From the NCBI GenBank assembly GCA_020639075.1, contig JACKHI010000001.1, forward strand, positions 3,906,001 to 3,970,000: 64,000 nucleotides of DNA. The letters run 5' to 3'. A program made the position numbers and the translations under genes. Position 1 is the stretch's first letter. Each line of letters begins with the position of its first letter. This DNA comes from Phycisphaerales bacterium (GTDB lineage Bacteria > Planctomycetota > Phycisphaerae > UBA1845 > UTPLA1). The notes below the pieces were generated by a model. It was not told the DNA's origin. It worked only from the letters and a program-made list of their open reading frames with translations, and searched no databases. This document shows, in pieces, positions 25,048-34,165 of this stretch.

Positions 25048-25815
25048 TTATGCGGGGCGGCGGAAGCGGACGAGTCGGCCCGCATCGGCGAAACCGCGCT
25101 GAGTGAGGAATGCGATTTCATCGGTCGCGGCTTCCGGGAAGCAGGCCACGACGACGCGCGGCGACAATCGCCGGGCACGAAGCAGGAAGTGCGCCAGGAG
25201 CAAAGATCGCGAATCATTGTCATCAGCGTCCGAAGTGACTGAAAAATCTCTGAGGCGGGCGAATTCACCGACTTCGTGGTAGCCGATGCGTGCCACTGCG
25301 ACGCCGTCGCGCACGGCTAGCAGCACTTCGTACGAGGCGTCATCAAGTCGATCGAAGGCGGCGTCGCAGGCGGCCGTTTCGCCGTCATGCAGGGACTCCA
25401 GGAAGGTGCGATAGGCCCGTCGCATCGCGCGGGCGGGGAGGACGCGCATGTCTTCCCGCTCCAATTCGGCGGGAGATTTGTCGATGTCTGCCAGGTTTAG
25501 TGCGATGATATTCTCGCGTTGCCAGCCCTTGTCGATCATTACGGCCTCGACGGGAGCCTCGGGCTGGCCGGGCGCGGGCGTCCAGATGGCGCACTGGAGA
25601 TTGCGATCGGCGAAGTAGGTTTCGGCGCGGTCGAAGGCGTCGCTGCCATCGATGTCGGCGAGCCAGACGTCGCGGAGTTGTTGTGCGTCAGTCAGTTCCG
25701 GGTAGCGCGGGCAGGTGAAGGCGACACCGTAGTCGAGGGGCTCCCATTCGCAGATCTGCTCCCACCAGACGGTCTCGCAGCGTCGGGCGGCGGCAAGGAC
25801 GTCATTCGGATTCAC
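25048..25815 (-). CDS. GNAT-like acetyltransferase family protein (tentative)
   Basis: A 255-residue protein without a confident family match. The N-terminal half has DVWLADIDGSDAFDRAETYF and a WxRENIIALNL stretch. The C-terminal half (YEVLLAVRDGVAVARIGYHE, then ARLRDFSVTSD and LLLAHFLLRAR, ending EIAFLTQRGFADAGRLVRFR) follows the usual order of GNAT strands and helices, including a degenerate acetyl-CoA loop. Its ATG lies inside the 3' end of the upstream gene (14-nt overlap), so the two are probably translated together. Confidence 0.6.
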   Translation of the reverse strand: MNPNDVLAAARRCETVWWEQICEWEPLDYGVAFTCPRYPELTDAQQLRDVWLADIDGSDAFDRAETYFADRNLQCAIWTPAPGQPEAPVEAVMIDKGWQRENIIALNLADIDKSPAELEREDMRVLPARAMRRAYRTFLESLHDGETAACDAAFDRLDDASYEVLLAVRDGVAVARIGYHEVGEFARLRDFSVTSDADDNDSRSLLLAHFLLRARRLSPRVVVACFPEAATDEIAFLTQRGFADAGRLVRFRRPA

Positions 25816-26158
25816 GATGACCTCGATCGTCTCCGGATTCGGTTCGCTCGTTCTGCGCGGATTCCTCGGCGGCCCTTAATTCGATGAGTTCGCGAGCGAG
25901 ACCGGGCGTCATCATGTAGCCGAGGATGAAGTGTGCGCTGCTGAGATCGTCGTCCACATCTTCGAGCCAGTGTTCGAGCCGTTCGAGGTCGTCGTCCAGG
26001 CGTTTCTGGGCCTTCTCCTCCGGCAGGCCGGCGATGCGTTCGAGCAGTGCGGATCGCAGCGGGGCGATGACGGCGTCGTCGCTCAGATCGTCCTGATCGT
26101 CGAGTTCGGCCAGGGCCTTCGACAGGTAGCGAAGCTCTTTCGGAAGTTTCGTTCCCAT
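25802..26158 (-). CDS. Small acidic helical protein of unknown function
   Basis: A 118-residue protein, not recognised. It is rich in Asp, Glu and Leu and probably all helical (PKELRYLSKALAELDDQDDL, LERIAGLPEEKAQKRLDDDL, HWLEDVDDDLSSAHFILGYM). It overlaps the GNAT-like gene by 14 nt and starts 63 nt after typA, so it could belong to the typA transcript. Confidence 0.6.
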   Translation of the reverse strand: MGTKLPKELRYLSKALAELDDQDDLSDDAVIAPLRSALLERIAGLPEEKAQKRLDDDLERLEHWLEDVDDDLSSAHFILGYMMTPGLARELIELRAAEESAQNERTESGDDRGHRESE

Positions 26159-26221
26159 GGTTCATCCCTTCGGCACGGCATGCACGGCGGCCGCGCCGCG
26201 CATGCCGCGCCGAGATCGGCG

Positions 26222-28054
26222 TCAGACGCCCATTTCCTCGGCCTCGGCCTTTGCGGCATCGCGCGCTGCGCGCTTTCGCATTGTCGGGTCCAGTTCGCGC
26301 TTGCGCATTCGACATGCGCCGGGCGTGACTTCGACCCATTCGTCATCTTCGATGTATTCCAGCATCGCTTCCAGCGCCATGTCTCGCGGTGGTCTGAGAA
26401 CGACTGTCTTGTCGGCGCTGGCGGCGCGAATGTTGGTGAGCTTCTTCTCGCGGCAGACGTTCACGTCGAGATCGTCGTCCTTGCAATGCTCGCCGACGAG
26501 CTGGCCGCGGTACACTTCATCGCCCGGCTTGGAGAACATGACGCCGCGATCGGTCAGGTTCTGAACCGCGTAGGCCGTGACGCGGCCGGTCTCGCCGGAA
26601 ACCATCGCGCCGTTGCTTCGGCCCGGGATGCTGCCGCGGAGGTGTTCGTACTCGTAGAACGTGTGATGCATGATCGCTTCGCCGCGCGTGGCGTTGAGCA
26701 TGCGCGTTCGAAGACCGATCAGTCCGCGGGCAGGGATCGTGAATTCAAGGTGCGTGAAGCCTTCCTTCGGTTCCATCTTGATCATTTCACCGCGGCGACC
26801 GCCGACGAGTTCGATGACTGAGCCGGTCGATGATGAGGGGACGTCGACCGTGAGGTATTCGATCGGCTCGCACTTCTTTCCGCCGATTTCGCGGTAGATG
26901 ACCTTGGGCTTGCCGACGAGGAGTTCATAGCCTTCGCGGCGCATCGATTCGATCAGGACGCCCAAGTGCAGCAGGCCTCGGCCGGAGACGCGGAACGAGT
27001 CCTTCTGGGGTAGGTCCTCGACGCGCAGTGCGACGTTGGTTCGCAGCTCCTTCGTGAGTCGATCGCGCAAGTGGCGCGTCGTCATGAACTTGCCTTCGCG
27101 CCCGGCGAAGGGCGAATCGTTGATCTTGAAGACCATCGTCAGCGTCGGCTCGTCGATAGCGACGATCGGCAACGGATGCGGGTCATCGACGTCGGCGAGC
27201 GTATCGCCGATGCCGATTTCCTCGATGCCAGTCACAGCAACGATTTCACCTGCCGGGGCGTCTTTCGTTGCCGCGTGCTTGAGGCCGTCGAAGGTGAACA
27301 GCCCGGCGATTGTTTCGGTGCTGCGATGTCCGTCGCGCGAGATGAGGCAGACTTTCTGACCGACAGAGAGCGTGCCTTCGAAGACGCGTCCGACGCCGAT
27401 GCGTCCGACGTAGTCGCTGTAGTCGAGCGTTGTGATGAGCGTTTGCGTCGGCGCCGCCGGATTGCCGCCGGGGGCCGGCGCACGTTCGACGATGGTGTCG
27501 AGCAACGGTGCGACGTCCATATTCGTGTCGGTCAATTCCCTGCGGGCGAAGCCTTCCTTGGCGCTCGAATAGATGACGGGGCATTCCAGGAAGTCGTCAT
27601 CGCCGCCGAGGTCGATGAAGAGTTCGAAGACTTCGCTGAGAACCTCCGCCGGGCGGGCGTCGGGCCGGTCGATCTTGTTGATCACGACGATCGGTTTGAG
27701 GTGATAGCCGAAGGCCTTGGAGAGGACGTATCGCGTCTGCGGCATCGGACCTTCGAACGCGTCGACGACGAGCAGGCAGCTGTCGGCCATCTTGAGGACG
27801 CGCTCGACTTCACCGCCGAAGTCGGCGTGTCCCGGCGTATCGATCAGGTTGACTTTCGTACCCTTCCAGCGGACGGAGCAGTTCTTGGCGAGAATCGTGA
27901 TACCGCGTTCGCGCTCCTGCGGATTTGAGTCCATGATCAGGTCGGGCGACTCCTGATTTTCGCGGAAAAGCCCGCTTTGGCGGAGCATGCAGTCGACGAG
28001 CGACGTTTTGCCGTGGTCGACGTGAGCGATGATGGCGATGTTGCGTATGTCCAT
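26222..28054 (-). CDS. typA: Ribosome-associated GTPase TypA/BipA
   Basis: A translational GTPase that binds the 70S ribosome and assists 50S assembly under stress or cold. The 610-residue protein has G1 AHVDHGKTSLVDCML, the switch region ERERGITILAKN, G3 DTPGHADFGGEVERVL and G4 NKIDRPDARP. It then has the BipA-specific C-terminal domain (GLIGLRTRMLNATRGEAIMH, NLTDRGVMFSKPGDEVYRGQ, NIRAASADKTVVLRPPR). All catalytic motifs are intact. pnp lies upstream on the same strand, separated by a strong terminator. Confidence 0.96.
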   Translation of the reverse strand: MDIRNIAIIAHVDHGKTSLVDCMLRQSGLFRENQESPDLIMDSNPQERERGITILAKNCSVRWKGTKVNLIDTPGHADFGGEVERVLKMADSCLLVVDAFEGPMPQTRYVLSKAFGYHLKPIVVINKIDRPDARPAEVLSEVFELFIDLGGDDDFLECPVIYSSAKEGFARRELTDTNMDVAPLLDTIVERAPAPGGNPAAPTQTLITTLDYSDYVGRIGVGRVFEGTLSVGQKVCLISRDGHRSTETIAGLFTFDGLKHAATKDAPAGEIVAVTGIEEIGIGDTLADVDDPHPLPIVAIDEPTLTMVFKINDSPFAGREGKFMTTRHLRDRLTKELRTNVALRVEDLPQKDSFRVSGRGLLHLGVLIESMRREGYELLVGKPKVIYREIGGKKCEPIEYLTVDVPSSSTGSVIELVGGRRGEMIKMEPKEGFTHLEFTIPARGLIGLRTRMLNATRGEAIMHHTFYEYEHLRGSIPGRSNGAMVSGETGRVTAYAVQNLTDRGVMFSKPGDEVYRGQLVGEHCKDDDLDVNVCREKKLTNIRAASADKTVVLRPPRDMALEAMLEYIEDDEWVEVTPGACRMRKRELDPTMRKRAARDAAKAEAEEMGV

Positions 28055-28202
28055 ACAGTTCTTCGAAATCCCTGGTGCGGCTCTTTCGGGCCGAATCGAG
28101 CGGTCACAATGACCATGGCGTCAATGATAGTCGCGAGCGGCGCAATTCGCTGCGCCACTTGATGCATGAAGGTCCGGTACCCATCGGGCGAAATTCAAAA
28201 AA

Positions 28203-28233
28203 CAAGGACGCCGAATGCGATTCGGCGTCCTTG
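28203..28233 (-). terminator. Rho-independent terminator of pnp
   Basis: A perfect 14-bp stem (CAAGGACGCCGAAT paired with ATTCGGCGTCCTTG) closes on a 3-nt GCG loop. On the minus strand it is followed by TTTTTTGAATT. It lies 36 nt past the pnp stop codon. Confidence 0.92.
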
Positions 28234-28269
28234 CTGAAGTCTCATGTCTCGCGCCGCAGCGCCGATCGA

Positions 28270-30525
28270 TCAGTCGTTTCGCGGTCGTCCGCCGCCGCCG
28301 CGACCGCCTCGGCCGCCGCGACCACCACCGCCGCCGCGTCGCGGGCGATCTTCGCCGCCTTCATTGCCGCCGGCCGTCGCTGCCGCGGGTTCGTGGCCGC
28401 CTTCGGCATCGGGTGAGATACCTTTTTCTTCGAGGAGCACTGCCTTGCGGGAGAGTTTGATGCGACCTGTGTCGTCAATCATGATGACTTTGACGTCGAG
28501 TTCGTCACCGACGTTGCAGACATCGGTCACTTTCTGAACGTACTCGTCCGACAGTTCGCTGATGTGGCAGAGACCGTCGAGGCCGGGGGCGACTTCGACG
28601 AATGCGCCGAAGTCCTTGATCGCGCTGACGCGGCCGTGATAGACGCGGCCGATCTTCACGCCCTCGGAGATCTGCTCGACGATGTCGTAGGCCGCCTGAG
28701 CGCCCTTCGCATCGAGCGACGAGATGCTGACGGTGCCGTCGGAATCGATATCGATCTTGGCGCCGGTATCGGCCTCGATCGCCTTGATGCCCTTGCCGCC
28801 CGGGCCAATGATCTTGCCGATCTTGTCCTGATCGACCTTGATCGTGAGCATTCGCGGGGCGTAGGTGCTGATCTCGGCGCGCGGCTTGCTGATCTTGCTG
28901 AGCATCTGCTTGAGGATGTGCATTCGCGCGTCCTTCGCCTGGGCGAGGGTTTCAACGATCTGCTGCTGCGTGATGCTCTTGGCCTTGAGGTCGAGCTGGA
29001 TGGCCGTGATGCCGAACTGGCTGCCGGCGACTTTGAAGTCCATGTCGCCGAAGTGATCCTCTTCGCCGAGGATGTCAGTGATCAGCTTGTAGCCGCCATG
29101 TTCGTCGTGAACCATGCCGATGCTGATGCCGGCGATGGGATGTCGGATCGGAACGCCGGCGTCCATCAGGGCGAGGGTGCCGCCGCAGACGCTGGCCATC
29201 GAGCTGGAGCCGTTGGACTCCATGATTTCGCTGACGAGTCGAATCGTGTACGGGAACTTCTCGGGCATTGGGATGACGGCCTGGAGGGCGCGCTCGGCGA
29301 GATTGCCGTGGCCAATTTCCCGGCGGCTGACGGCGCCGATACGCTTGGCTTCACCCGTGCAGAACGGCGGGAAGTTGTAGTGCAGCAGGAATTTCTTGTT
29401 GTACTCCTCAACCAGGTCGTCGATGAACTGCTCGTCGCGCTTGGTGCCGAGCGTGACAACGACCATGGCCTGCGTCTGACCGCGAGTGAAGAGCGAGGAT
29501 CCGTGGACGCGGGGCAGGCAGCCGACTTCGATGTCGATGGGGCGAATCGTCGTGCAGTCGCGGCCGTCGGGGCGTTGATCGGTCTCCATCACCATCTTGT
29601 GATAGAAATATTCTTCGAGCTTATGGACTTCTTCCCAAACCTCATTGCGAGTCCAGGGCACTGAATCCTCCTGGCCTTCGGGAATCAGGTCGGCGATGAC
29701 CTTCTCTTCGACTTCCTTGACGGCGGCCTTGCGCGTCGCCTTGTCCTTCTGGTAGCGGGCGCCCTTGAGGTCGTACTTGTCGCAGAGCTCGCGAACCTTG
29801 CCGGCCAGCGACGGATCGCGACCGGAGTCGAACTCCTGCTTGACTGGTGCGACTTTCTTCGCCAGCTCATCGATCATCGAGACGACTTCCTGCACGGCGC
29901 CGAACGCGACGGCGATGGCCTCGGCCATGACCTCCTCGGCGACTTCCAGACCGGAGGCCTCAATCATGTTGACGGCTTCGCCATGTCCGGCGACGAGGAC
30001 TTCGATGTCGCTCTCGGCGCGCTGCGACATCGTCGGGTTGACGATGAACTCGCCCTCCGACGTTCGGCCGACGCGGGCGGCGCCCGTCGGTCCCATGAAT
30101 GGAATCGGGCTGACGGCGAGTGCGGCGGAAGCGCCGATCATGGCGAGGATGTCCGGATCGTTTTCCTGGTCCGAGGAGAGGGCCATTGTCTGGATCTGAA
30201 CTTCGTTGCGGAATCCGTCGGGGAAGAGCGGGCGGATCGGTCGATCCGTCATCCGCATCGTGAGGATTTCCTTAGTGCTGGGGCGCGCTTCGCGCTTAAA
30301 AAAACCGCCGGGGAATTTGCCGGCGGCATACATCTTCTCGCGGTAATCCACGGAGAGCGGGAAAAAGTCGATGCCCTCTCGGGGGTTGGCCGACACGACG
30401 GTGGCGAGCACGACGGTCTCACCATAGGTCACCATGACGGCGCCTTCGGCCTGCTTGGCGATCTTGCCGGTTTCGAGTCTTAGTGTTCGTCCCCCGATTT
30501 CCCGTTCTACAACATGTACTGCCAT
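28270..30525 (-). CDS. pnp: Polyribonucleotide nucleotidyltransferase with RGG-rich tail
   Basis: 3'-5' phosphorolytic RNase and degradosome component. The 751-residue protein has two RNase PH domains (TDRPIRPLFPDGFRNEVQI in the first; GSSLFTRGQTQAMVVVTLGT and VSEIMESNGSSSMASVCGGT in the second), a KH domain (GKIIGPGGKGIKAIEADTGA) and an S1 domain (GRVYHGRVSAIKDFGAFVEV). The last 30 residues are RGG repeats, a possible extra RNA-binding region. ATG 30525 is preferred because the GGAG box is only 2-3 nt from the ATG at 30534. It lies downstream of rpsO, as in many bacteria. Confidence 0.96.
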   Translation of the reverse strand: MAVHVVEREIGGRTLRLETGKIAKQAEGAVMVTYGETVVLATVVSANPREGIDFFPLSVDYREKMYAAGKFPGGFFKREARPSTKEILTMRMTDRPIRPLFPDGFRNEVQIQTMALSSDQENDPDILAMIGASAALAVSPIPFMGPTGAARVGRTSEGEFIVNPTMSQRAESDIEVLVAGHGEAVNMIEASGLEVAEEVMAEAIAVAFGAVQEVVSMIDELAKKVAPVKQEFDSGRDPSLAGKVRELCDKYDLKGARYQKDKATRKAAVKEVEEKVIADLIPEGQEDSVPWTRNEVWEEVHKLEEYFYHKMVMETDQRPDGRDCTTIRPIDIEVGCLPRVHGSSLFTRGQTQAMVVVTLGTKRDEQFIDDLVEEYNKKFLLHYNFPPFCTGEAKRIGAVSRREIGHGNLAERALQAVIPMPEKFPYTIRLVSEIMESNGSSSMASVCGGTLALMDAGVPIRHPIAGISIGMVHDEHGGYKLITDILGEEDHFGDMDFKVAGSQFGITAIQLDLKAKSITQQQIVETLAQAKDARMHILKQMLSKISKPRAEISTYAPRMLTIKVDQDKIGKIIGPGGKGIKAIEADTGAKIDIDSDGTVSISSLDAKGAQAAYDIVEQISEGVKIGRVYHGRVSAIKDFGAFVEVAPGLDGLCHISELSDEYVQKVTDVCNVGDELDVKVIMIDDTGRIKLSRKAVLLEEKGISPDAEGGHEPAAATAGGNEGGEDRPRRGGGGGRGGRGGRGGGGRPRND

Positions 30526-30754
30526 CGCTTGCATTACTCCAACTGTCTTGAGTCGTCCTGGACTACTGTTTGCCTACGTCTTGCCGACTGATCCGTCACG
30601 TGATTGTCATACGAAGAACGAGCGGACGTGGCCATGGATATACGATAACCCGAACCGCAAATGCGATGCGGCCGGGTGAAAACGACATACGATGTGTGTA
30701 GGGCGGGGACGGAGAGCGGGAATACGCAGAAAGCCACGCAAGAGAACGATCCGG

Positions 30755-31024
30755 CTACTTTCGCAGTCCGAGTCGTTCGATGACTTTCTGATAGCGCTCA
30801 CGATCCGTGCGCGTGAGATACTTGAGCAGGCTGGAGCGTGCACCGACCATCTTGAGAAGACCGCGCCGGGAGGCGTGATCCTTCTTGTGGGTCTTGAGGT
30901 GCTCAGTGAGCTGCTCGATGCGGTTGGTGAGCAGGGCGACCTGGATCTCCGGCGATCCCGTGTCTTTCTCGTGCAGGCCGTAATCCGCGACCAACGTCTT
31001 CTTTTTTTCCACCGTCAACGACAT
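30755..31024 (-). CDS. rpsO: 30S ribosomal protein S15
   Basis: Early-assembling small-subunit protein that binds the central domain of 16S rRNA. The 89-residue length is normal. It contains GLHEKDTGSPEIQVALLTNR, the LTEHLKTHKKDHASRRGLLK helix and a C-terminal YQKVIERLGLRK. ATG 31024 is the family start; the open frame extending upstream is not S15. The rpsO-pnp order is the classical one, with a 229-nt spacer that may hold a pnp leader. Confidence 0.96.
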   Translation of the reverse strand: MSLTVEKKKTLVADYGLHEKDTGSPEIQVALLTNRIEQLTEHLKTHKKDHASRRGLLKMVGARSSLLKYLTRTDRERYQKVIERLGLRK

Positions 31025-31188
31025 TCCGAAACCGACTCCTACACCGACAACAACCGGCTCAATCGCCCTGGACTGTGCCCGTCGCGCTTTACTTCTGGGC
31101 GCGCCTGTTCGCAACCGCACTTTTCGAAGTCTCGGAAAGATACTGGCAGGCGGCGGATTCTGCAAGGGCCGCTGCGGCAATTCACAAA

Positions 31189-31210
31189 ACGGCGCCGCAG
31201 GGGACGCCGT
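31189..31210 (-). terminator. Weak terminator candidate after the response regulator
   Basis: On the minus strand ACGGCG and CGCCGT form a 6-bp stem with a 10-nt loop, followed by TTTTG. It lies about 41 nt past the response regulator stop and upstream of rpsO. Confidence 0.35.
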
Positions 31211-31250
31211 GCCGCGGCAATCCTGTCTTAGCAGCCTTAAGCCTCTTCAA

Positions 31251-31670
31251 TTAATAGACTTGCGATCTATCCGGGTCGATGTACTCGCGTTCGAAAAGAC
31301 GGGCTGCGATCTCGATGAGTCGCTCCGTCGCGAACGGCTTGTTGACATATTCATCGACGCCAAGATGTCGGGCGTAGGCCTCGTGGCGCTTGCCTTCATT
31401 CGCGGTGATCATGATGACGTGGGGCTTGTCGCCGGGGTTGGCCTTCTGCTTAAGGCTCTCGATGACGACGAAACCGCTCTTGCGGGGCATCATCATGTCG
31501 AGAATAACCAAGTCGGGCTCGAGTCGTCGGGCCGCGTCGAGGCCCTTGGCCCCGTCGTTGGCCGTCGTGACTTTGGCTCCCGCGTTCTCGAAAGCGAGGC
31601 GGACGCTGGTCAGGATGTCATGGTCGTCATCGACGACGAGGACGTGGATACCTTCGAGATTTGCGGGCAT
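31251..31670 (-). CDS. Single-domain response regulator (CheY-like receiver)
   Basis: A 139-residue stand-alone receiver domain. It has the acidic pocket VVDDDHD, phosphoacceptor Asp in LVILDMMMPRKSGF, the switch Thr in IMITANEG, and conserved Lys in YVNKPF. There is no output domain, so it must act by protein contact. ATG 31670 is the natural start; a promoter match lies 72 nt upstream. The nearest histidine kinase gene is at 34166-35830, on the same strand but not adjacent, so pairing is only a guess. Confidence 0.9.
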   Translation of the reverse strand: MPANLEGIHVLVVDDDHDILTSVRLAFENAGAKVTTANDGAKGLDAARRLEPDLVILDMMMPRKSGFVVIESLKQKANPGDKPHVIMITANEGKRHEAYARHLGVDEYVNKPFATERLIEIAARLFEREYIDPDRSQVY

Positions 31671-31741
31671 CGTATGCTCTCCCGGACTGCTGAGGCGGGT
31701 CAATTGACGCGTTTGGGCTTGCGTCAGGTGGTAATCACAAG

Positions 31742-31770
31742 AGTATACGTAGGCATATGACAAGCGGCAA
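31742..31770 (-). promoter_or_regulatory. Predicted sigma70-type promoter for the response regulator
   Basis: On the minus strand TTGCCG (31765-31770) and TATACT (31742-31747) are 17 nt apart. The match overlaps the start of the divergent esterase gene, so the two genes may share control. Confidence 0.45.
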
Positions 31771-32782
31771 GCGGGCTTCGGCCTCTCAAATCGGTCCATC
31801 CAACCTGGTTTTCGGTCTATTTCTCTTGCCGGCGGCGCTGGGTGCATGCCTGCCGACACAGCGTCTGCCGGAGCAGGCTTCGATCGCGGAGCACGTAGAG
31901 AAGGACACGGGGCGGGGCTACCTGCTCTATGTGCCGAGCACGTATTCCCGGGATCGGGAGTGGCCGCTGGTCGTGGCGTGTCATGGGACGTGGCCCTACG
32001 ACTCCGCGGAATTCCAGATGCGGGAGTGGGCGAAGTTCGCGGAGTATCGCGACTTGATCGTCGTCGCTCCCGAGCTGGTTTCGGCGAAGGGCGATTTTGT
32101 CCCGCCGCCGGACAAGCAACAGGCGCTTCAGCGTGAGGATGAGATGGCGATCCTGGCCGTCGTGGATGAAGTGAAGCGGCGCTACAACGTGGCGGAAAGC
32201 CAGATTTTCATGACGTGCTGGTCGGCGGGATCATTTCCGGTGCTCGACACGGGGTTGAAGCATCCCGATGTCTTTCGGGCGCTGTTCATTCGGCAGGGGA
32301 CGTTTGACGCGCGGTTCCTGGATATCCCCGACGAGCAGTTGAACCCCTGGCAGATGATCAAGGTCGTTTACGGCCAGACGGACCTGCTTCGTAAGCAGTC
32401 GATCGAGTGCATCGAGTGGCTGCAGAAGCGGGGGCTGTATGTCGTACGCGAAGAAATGCCTGGCTCGCATCGGCGCATCGATCCAAACCACACGTGGCAG
32501 TTCTTCAAGCAGGTGATCGACGAGCGGCCCTGGGTACGGTTGACGCTGCGGCCGCGGGACCTGTCAGACCCGACGGCGATTTACTTCGCACTGGAGAGCG
32601 TACCGGCGGCGACGAAGCAGAAGTGGTTCTTCGGTGACGGCAGCGAGTCGTACGAGGCGTCGGGCGTGCATCAGTATGCGCAACCGGGTGAGTATGAAGT
32701 GACGGTCAACATCGCGATGGGCAATGGGAAGAAGTATGCGCGGGGGAAGACGATTCGAGTGGCGGGGGTGCGGAAGCGGTGA
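31757..32782 (+). CDS. Lipoprotein alpha/beta hydrolase with C-terminal PKD-like domain
   Basis: The 341-residue protein has an N-terminal hydrophobic segment ending in a lipobox-like LGAC, so it is probably envelope-anchored. The body resembles PHB depolymerase/feruloyl esterase-type hydrolases. LLYVPSTYSRDREWPLVVAC is followed by HGTW, the nucleophile elbow is CWSAGSF, and a catalytic His candidate is in GSHRRIDPNHTW. The last 85 residues (FFGDGSESYEASGVHQYAQP, EYEVTVNI) are PKD-like. Substrate is unknown. No strong ribosome site precedes ATG 31757. Confidence 0.8.
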   Translation: MTSGKRASASQIGPSNLVFGLFLLPAALGACLPTQRLPEQASIAEHVEKDTGRGYLLYVPSTYSRDREWPLVVACHGTWPYDSAEFQMREWAKFAEYRDLIVVAPELVSAKGDFVPPPDKQQALQREDEMAILAVVDEVKRRYNVAESQIFMTCWSAGSFPVLDTGLKHPDVFRALFIRQGTFDARFLDIPDEQLNPWQMIKVVYGQTDLLRKQSIECIEWLQKRGLYVVREEMPGSHRRIDPNHTWQFFKQVIDERPWVRLTLRPRDLSDPTAIYFALESVPAATKQKWFFGDGSESYEASGVHQYAQPGEYEVTVNIAMGNGKKYARGKTIRVAGVRKR

Positions 32783-32831
32783 GAGTTGTAGGTTGCGAGA
32801 TTCGAGTGGCGAGTTAGGAGTTGATTGAAGT

Positions 32832-33042
32832 TGCCGGGACGTCCCGATAGGGACGCATTGAGAATAGCCCAGCCTTTTAAGGCTGGGGCAATTCGCGCAG
32901 AGGATCCATTGCCGTCCCGGAGGGCCGGCGCGAGTGCGACGCGCGGCGATCATTCTGTCCCTACGGGACGAAAACGCGTGCTCATACCACGTGCCCCAGC
33001 GATGAATCGCTGGGCTATTTTCAAATCGTCCCTCCGGGACGC
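32832..33042. repeat. REP-like hairpin cluster A, upstream flank of the Y1 transposase gene
   Basis: Hairpin modules occur in both orientations. AATAGCCCAGCCTT/AAGGCTGGG is at 32863-32887 and CTGTCCCtacGGGACGAAA near 32955. CCCAGCGATgaATCGCTGGG followed by CTATTTTCA is at 32995-33023, and CGTCCCtccGGGACG is at 33027-33041. The first module is the inverted counterpart of the third. This accounts for most of the 349-nt gap after the esterase. Confidence 0.85.
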
Positions 33043-33131
33043 AGGGTCATGGACCCTCGATCGCCGAAAAGGCGAAAGTACAGCGGAGTCTCTGCGGCAA
33101 ATCGCAAAGATGCCGGAATCAAAACGCGGAT

Positions 33132-33584
33132 TTACCCCGGGTAATACCGCTCGTCGTATTCGATTCCGTTCTTCTGCAGGAACAACACGAACTCCTGCTC
33201 GAATGTCCGTCGCTGATGAAGTTCGCGTTGTGATTCGATGTAGGCGATCGTGGGTTTGATTCCGTTGGGGCCGATGCTGAAGGCACCGTAACCCTCCTGC
33301 CATGCGAAACCTTGCTGGTCGGGGAACGATTCGTGAATCCAGCGTGACGAGCCGCCCTTGATCAGTCGCATGGCCCGACTGACGGAGATGGTCGCGGGAA
33401 TCGATAGGAGAACATGCACATGGTCCTCGACACCACCGACGGCGAGCGCCTTCATCTTGTTTTCGCGCGCAATACCGCCGATGTACGCCCACAGTCGTGG
33501 CTCCATATCGCGTGTGATGAGGTTCTTTCGTTTCTTGGTCGAGAAGACGACATGGAATAGGCTGTTGACGTATGTATGGCTCAT
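33132..33584 (-). CDS. REP-associated Y1 (IS200-like) tyrosine transposase
   Basis: A 150-residue protein of the Y1/HUH single-strand transposase family. It starts MSHTYVNSLFHVVFSTKKRK, carries the HUH motif in VEDHVHVLLSIP, and has a catalytic Tyr candidate in AYIESQREL, followed by FEQEFVLFLQKNGIEYDERY, all in the IS200/RAYT order. ATG 33584 gives the usual family length; the frame stays open for 22 further codons upstream. Hairpin clusters of the same family lie on both sides (32832-33042 and 33711-34092), which marks it as a RAYT rather than an ordinary IS200 copy. No accessory tnpB gene is present. Confidence 0.88.
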   Translation of the reverse strand: MSHTYVNSLFHVVFSTKKRKNLITRDMEPRLWAYIGGIARENKMKALAVGGVEDHVHVLLSIPATISVSRAMRLIKGGSSRWIHESFPDQQGFAWQEGYGAFSIGPNGIKPTIAYIESQRELHQRRTFEQEFVLFLQKNGIEYDERYYPG

Positions 33585-33710
33585 GAGACGCCATGGTGGC
33601 ATGGCGTTGTTGGAAAATCGACTGGGCGAAGCGATCATAAGTGTCAACATGTTGACACCTGCAGGGTCGCCTTCAGTGTCTTTGAATTGACGCGACGGGG
33701 ACGAGTTTCT

Positions 33711-34092
33711 GCCGCGTAGGGACGGCGCCGCGCCGCGATCATTCTGTCCCTTCGGGACGAAATCGAATGTCGAGGCCGCGTGGCCCAGCGATGAATCGCT
33801 GGGCTATTTTCACGCCGTCCCGTCGGGACGAATTAAAAATAGCCCAGCCTTTCAAGGCTGGGTCAGCGGGCGCGACGAACAAACGTCGCCGTCCCGTAGG
33901 GTCGGCGCGAGGGCGACGCGCGGCGATCATTCTGTCCCTGCGGGACGAAATCGCCCGATCGTGTCACGTGCCCCCGGCGATGAATCGCCGGGCTATTTTC
34001 ACATCGTCCCTCCGGGACGAAATCGGGTGTTGAGGCCACGTGCCCAAGCGATAAGTCGATAGGCTATTGTCACGTCGTCCCTACGGGACGTG
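33711..34092. repeat. REP-like hairpin cluster B, other flank of the Y1 transposase gene
   Basis: Three direct copies of the module CCCAGCGATgaATCGCTGGGCTATTTTCA plus CGTCCC/GGGACG begin near 33784, 33972 and 34043. An inverted AATAGCCCAGCCTT/AAGGCTGGG lies at 33838-33862. The 33972 copy has CCCGGCGAT/ATCGCCGGG, a compensated A-T to G-C change; the 34043 copy is degenerate. GATCATTCTGTCCC-type hairpins lie near 33747 and 33935. Most of the gap 33585-34165 is made of this. Confidence 0.88.
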
Positions 34093-34165
34093 AAACTGAG
34101 ATTCATGTCCTGAAGTGAATAATCGCGGGGCGCCGGTCAATTAACCCCTACGGGTTCATCGCGAA

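Noticed and set aside
32863..33041. Rho-independent terminators in the REP clusters
   Set aside because: Stems are strong but not followed by consistent T-runs on either strand, and they repeat as modules; better explained as REP elements.
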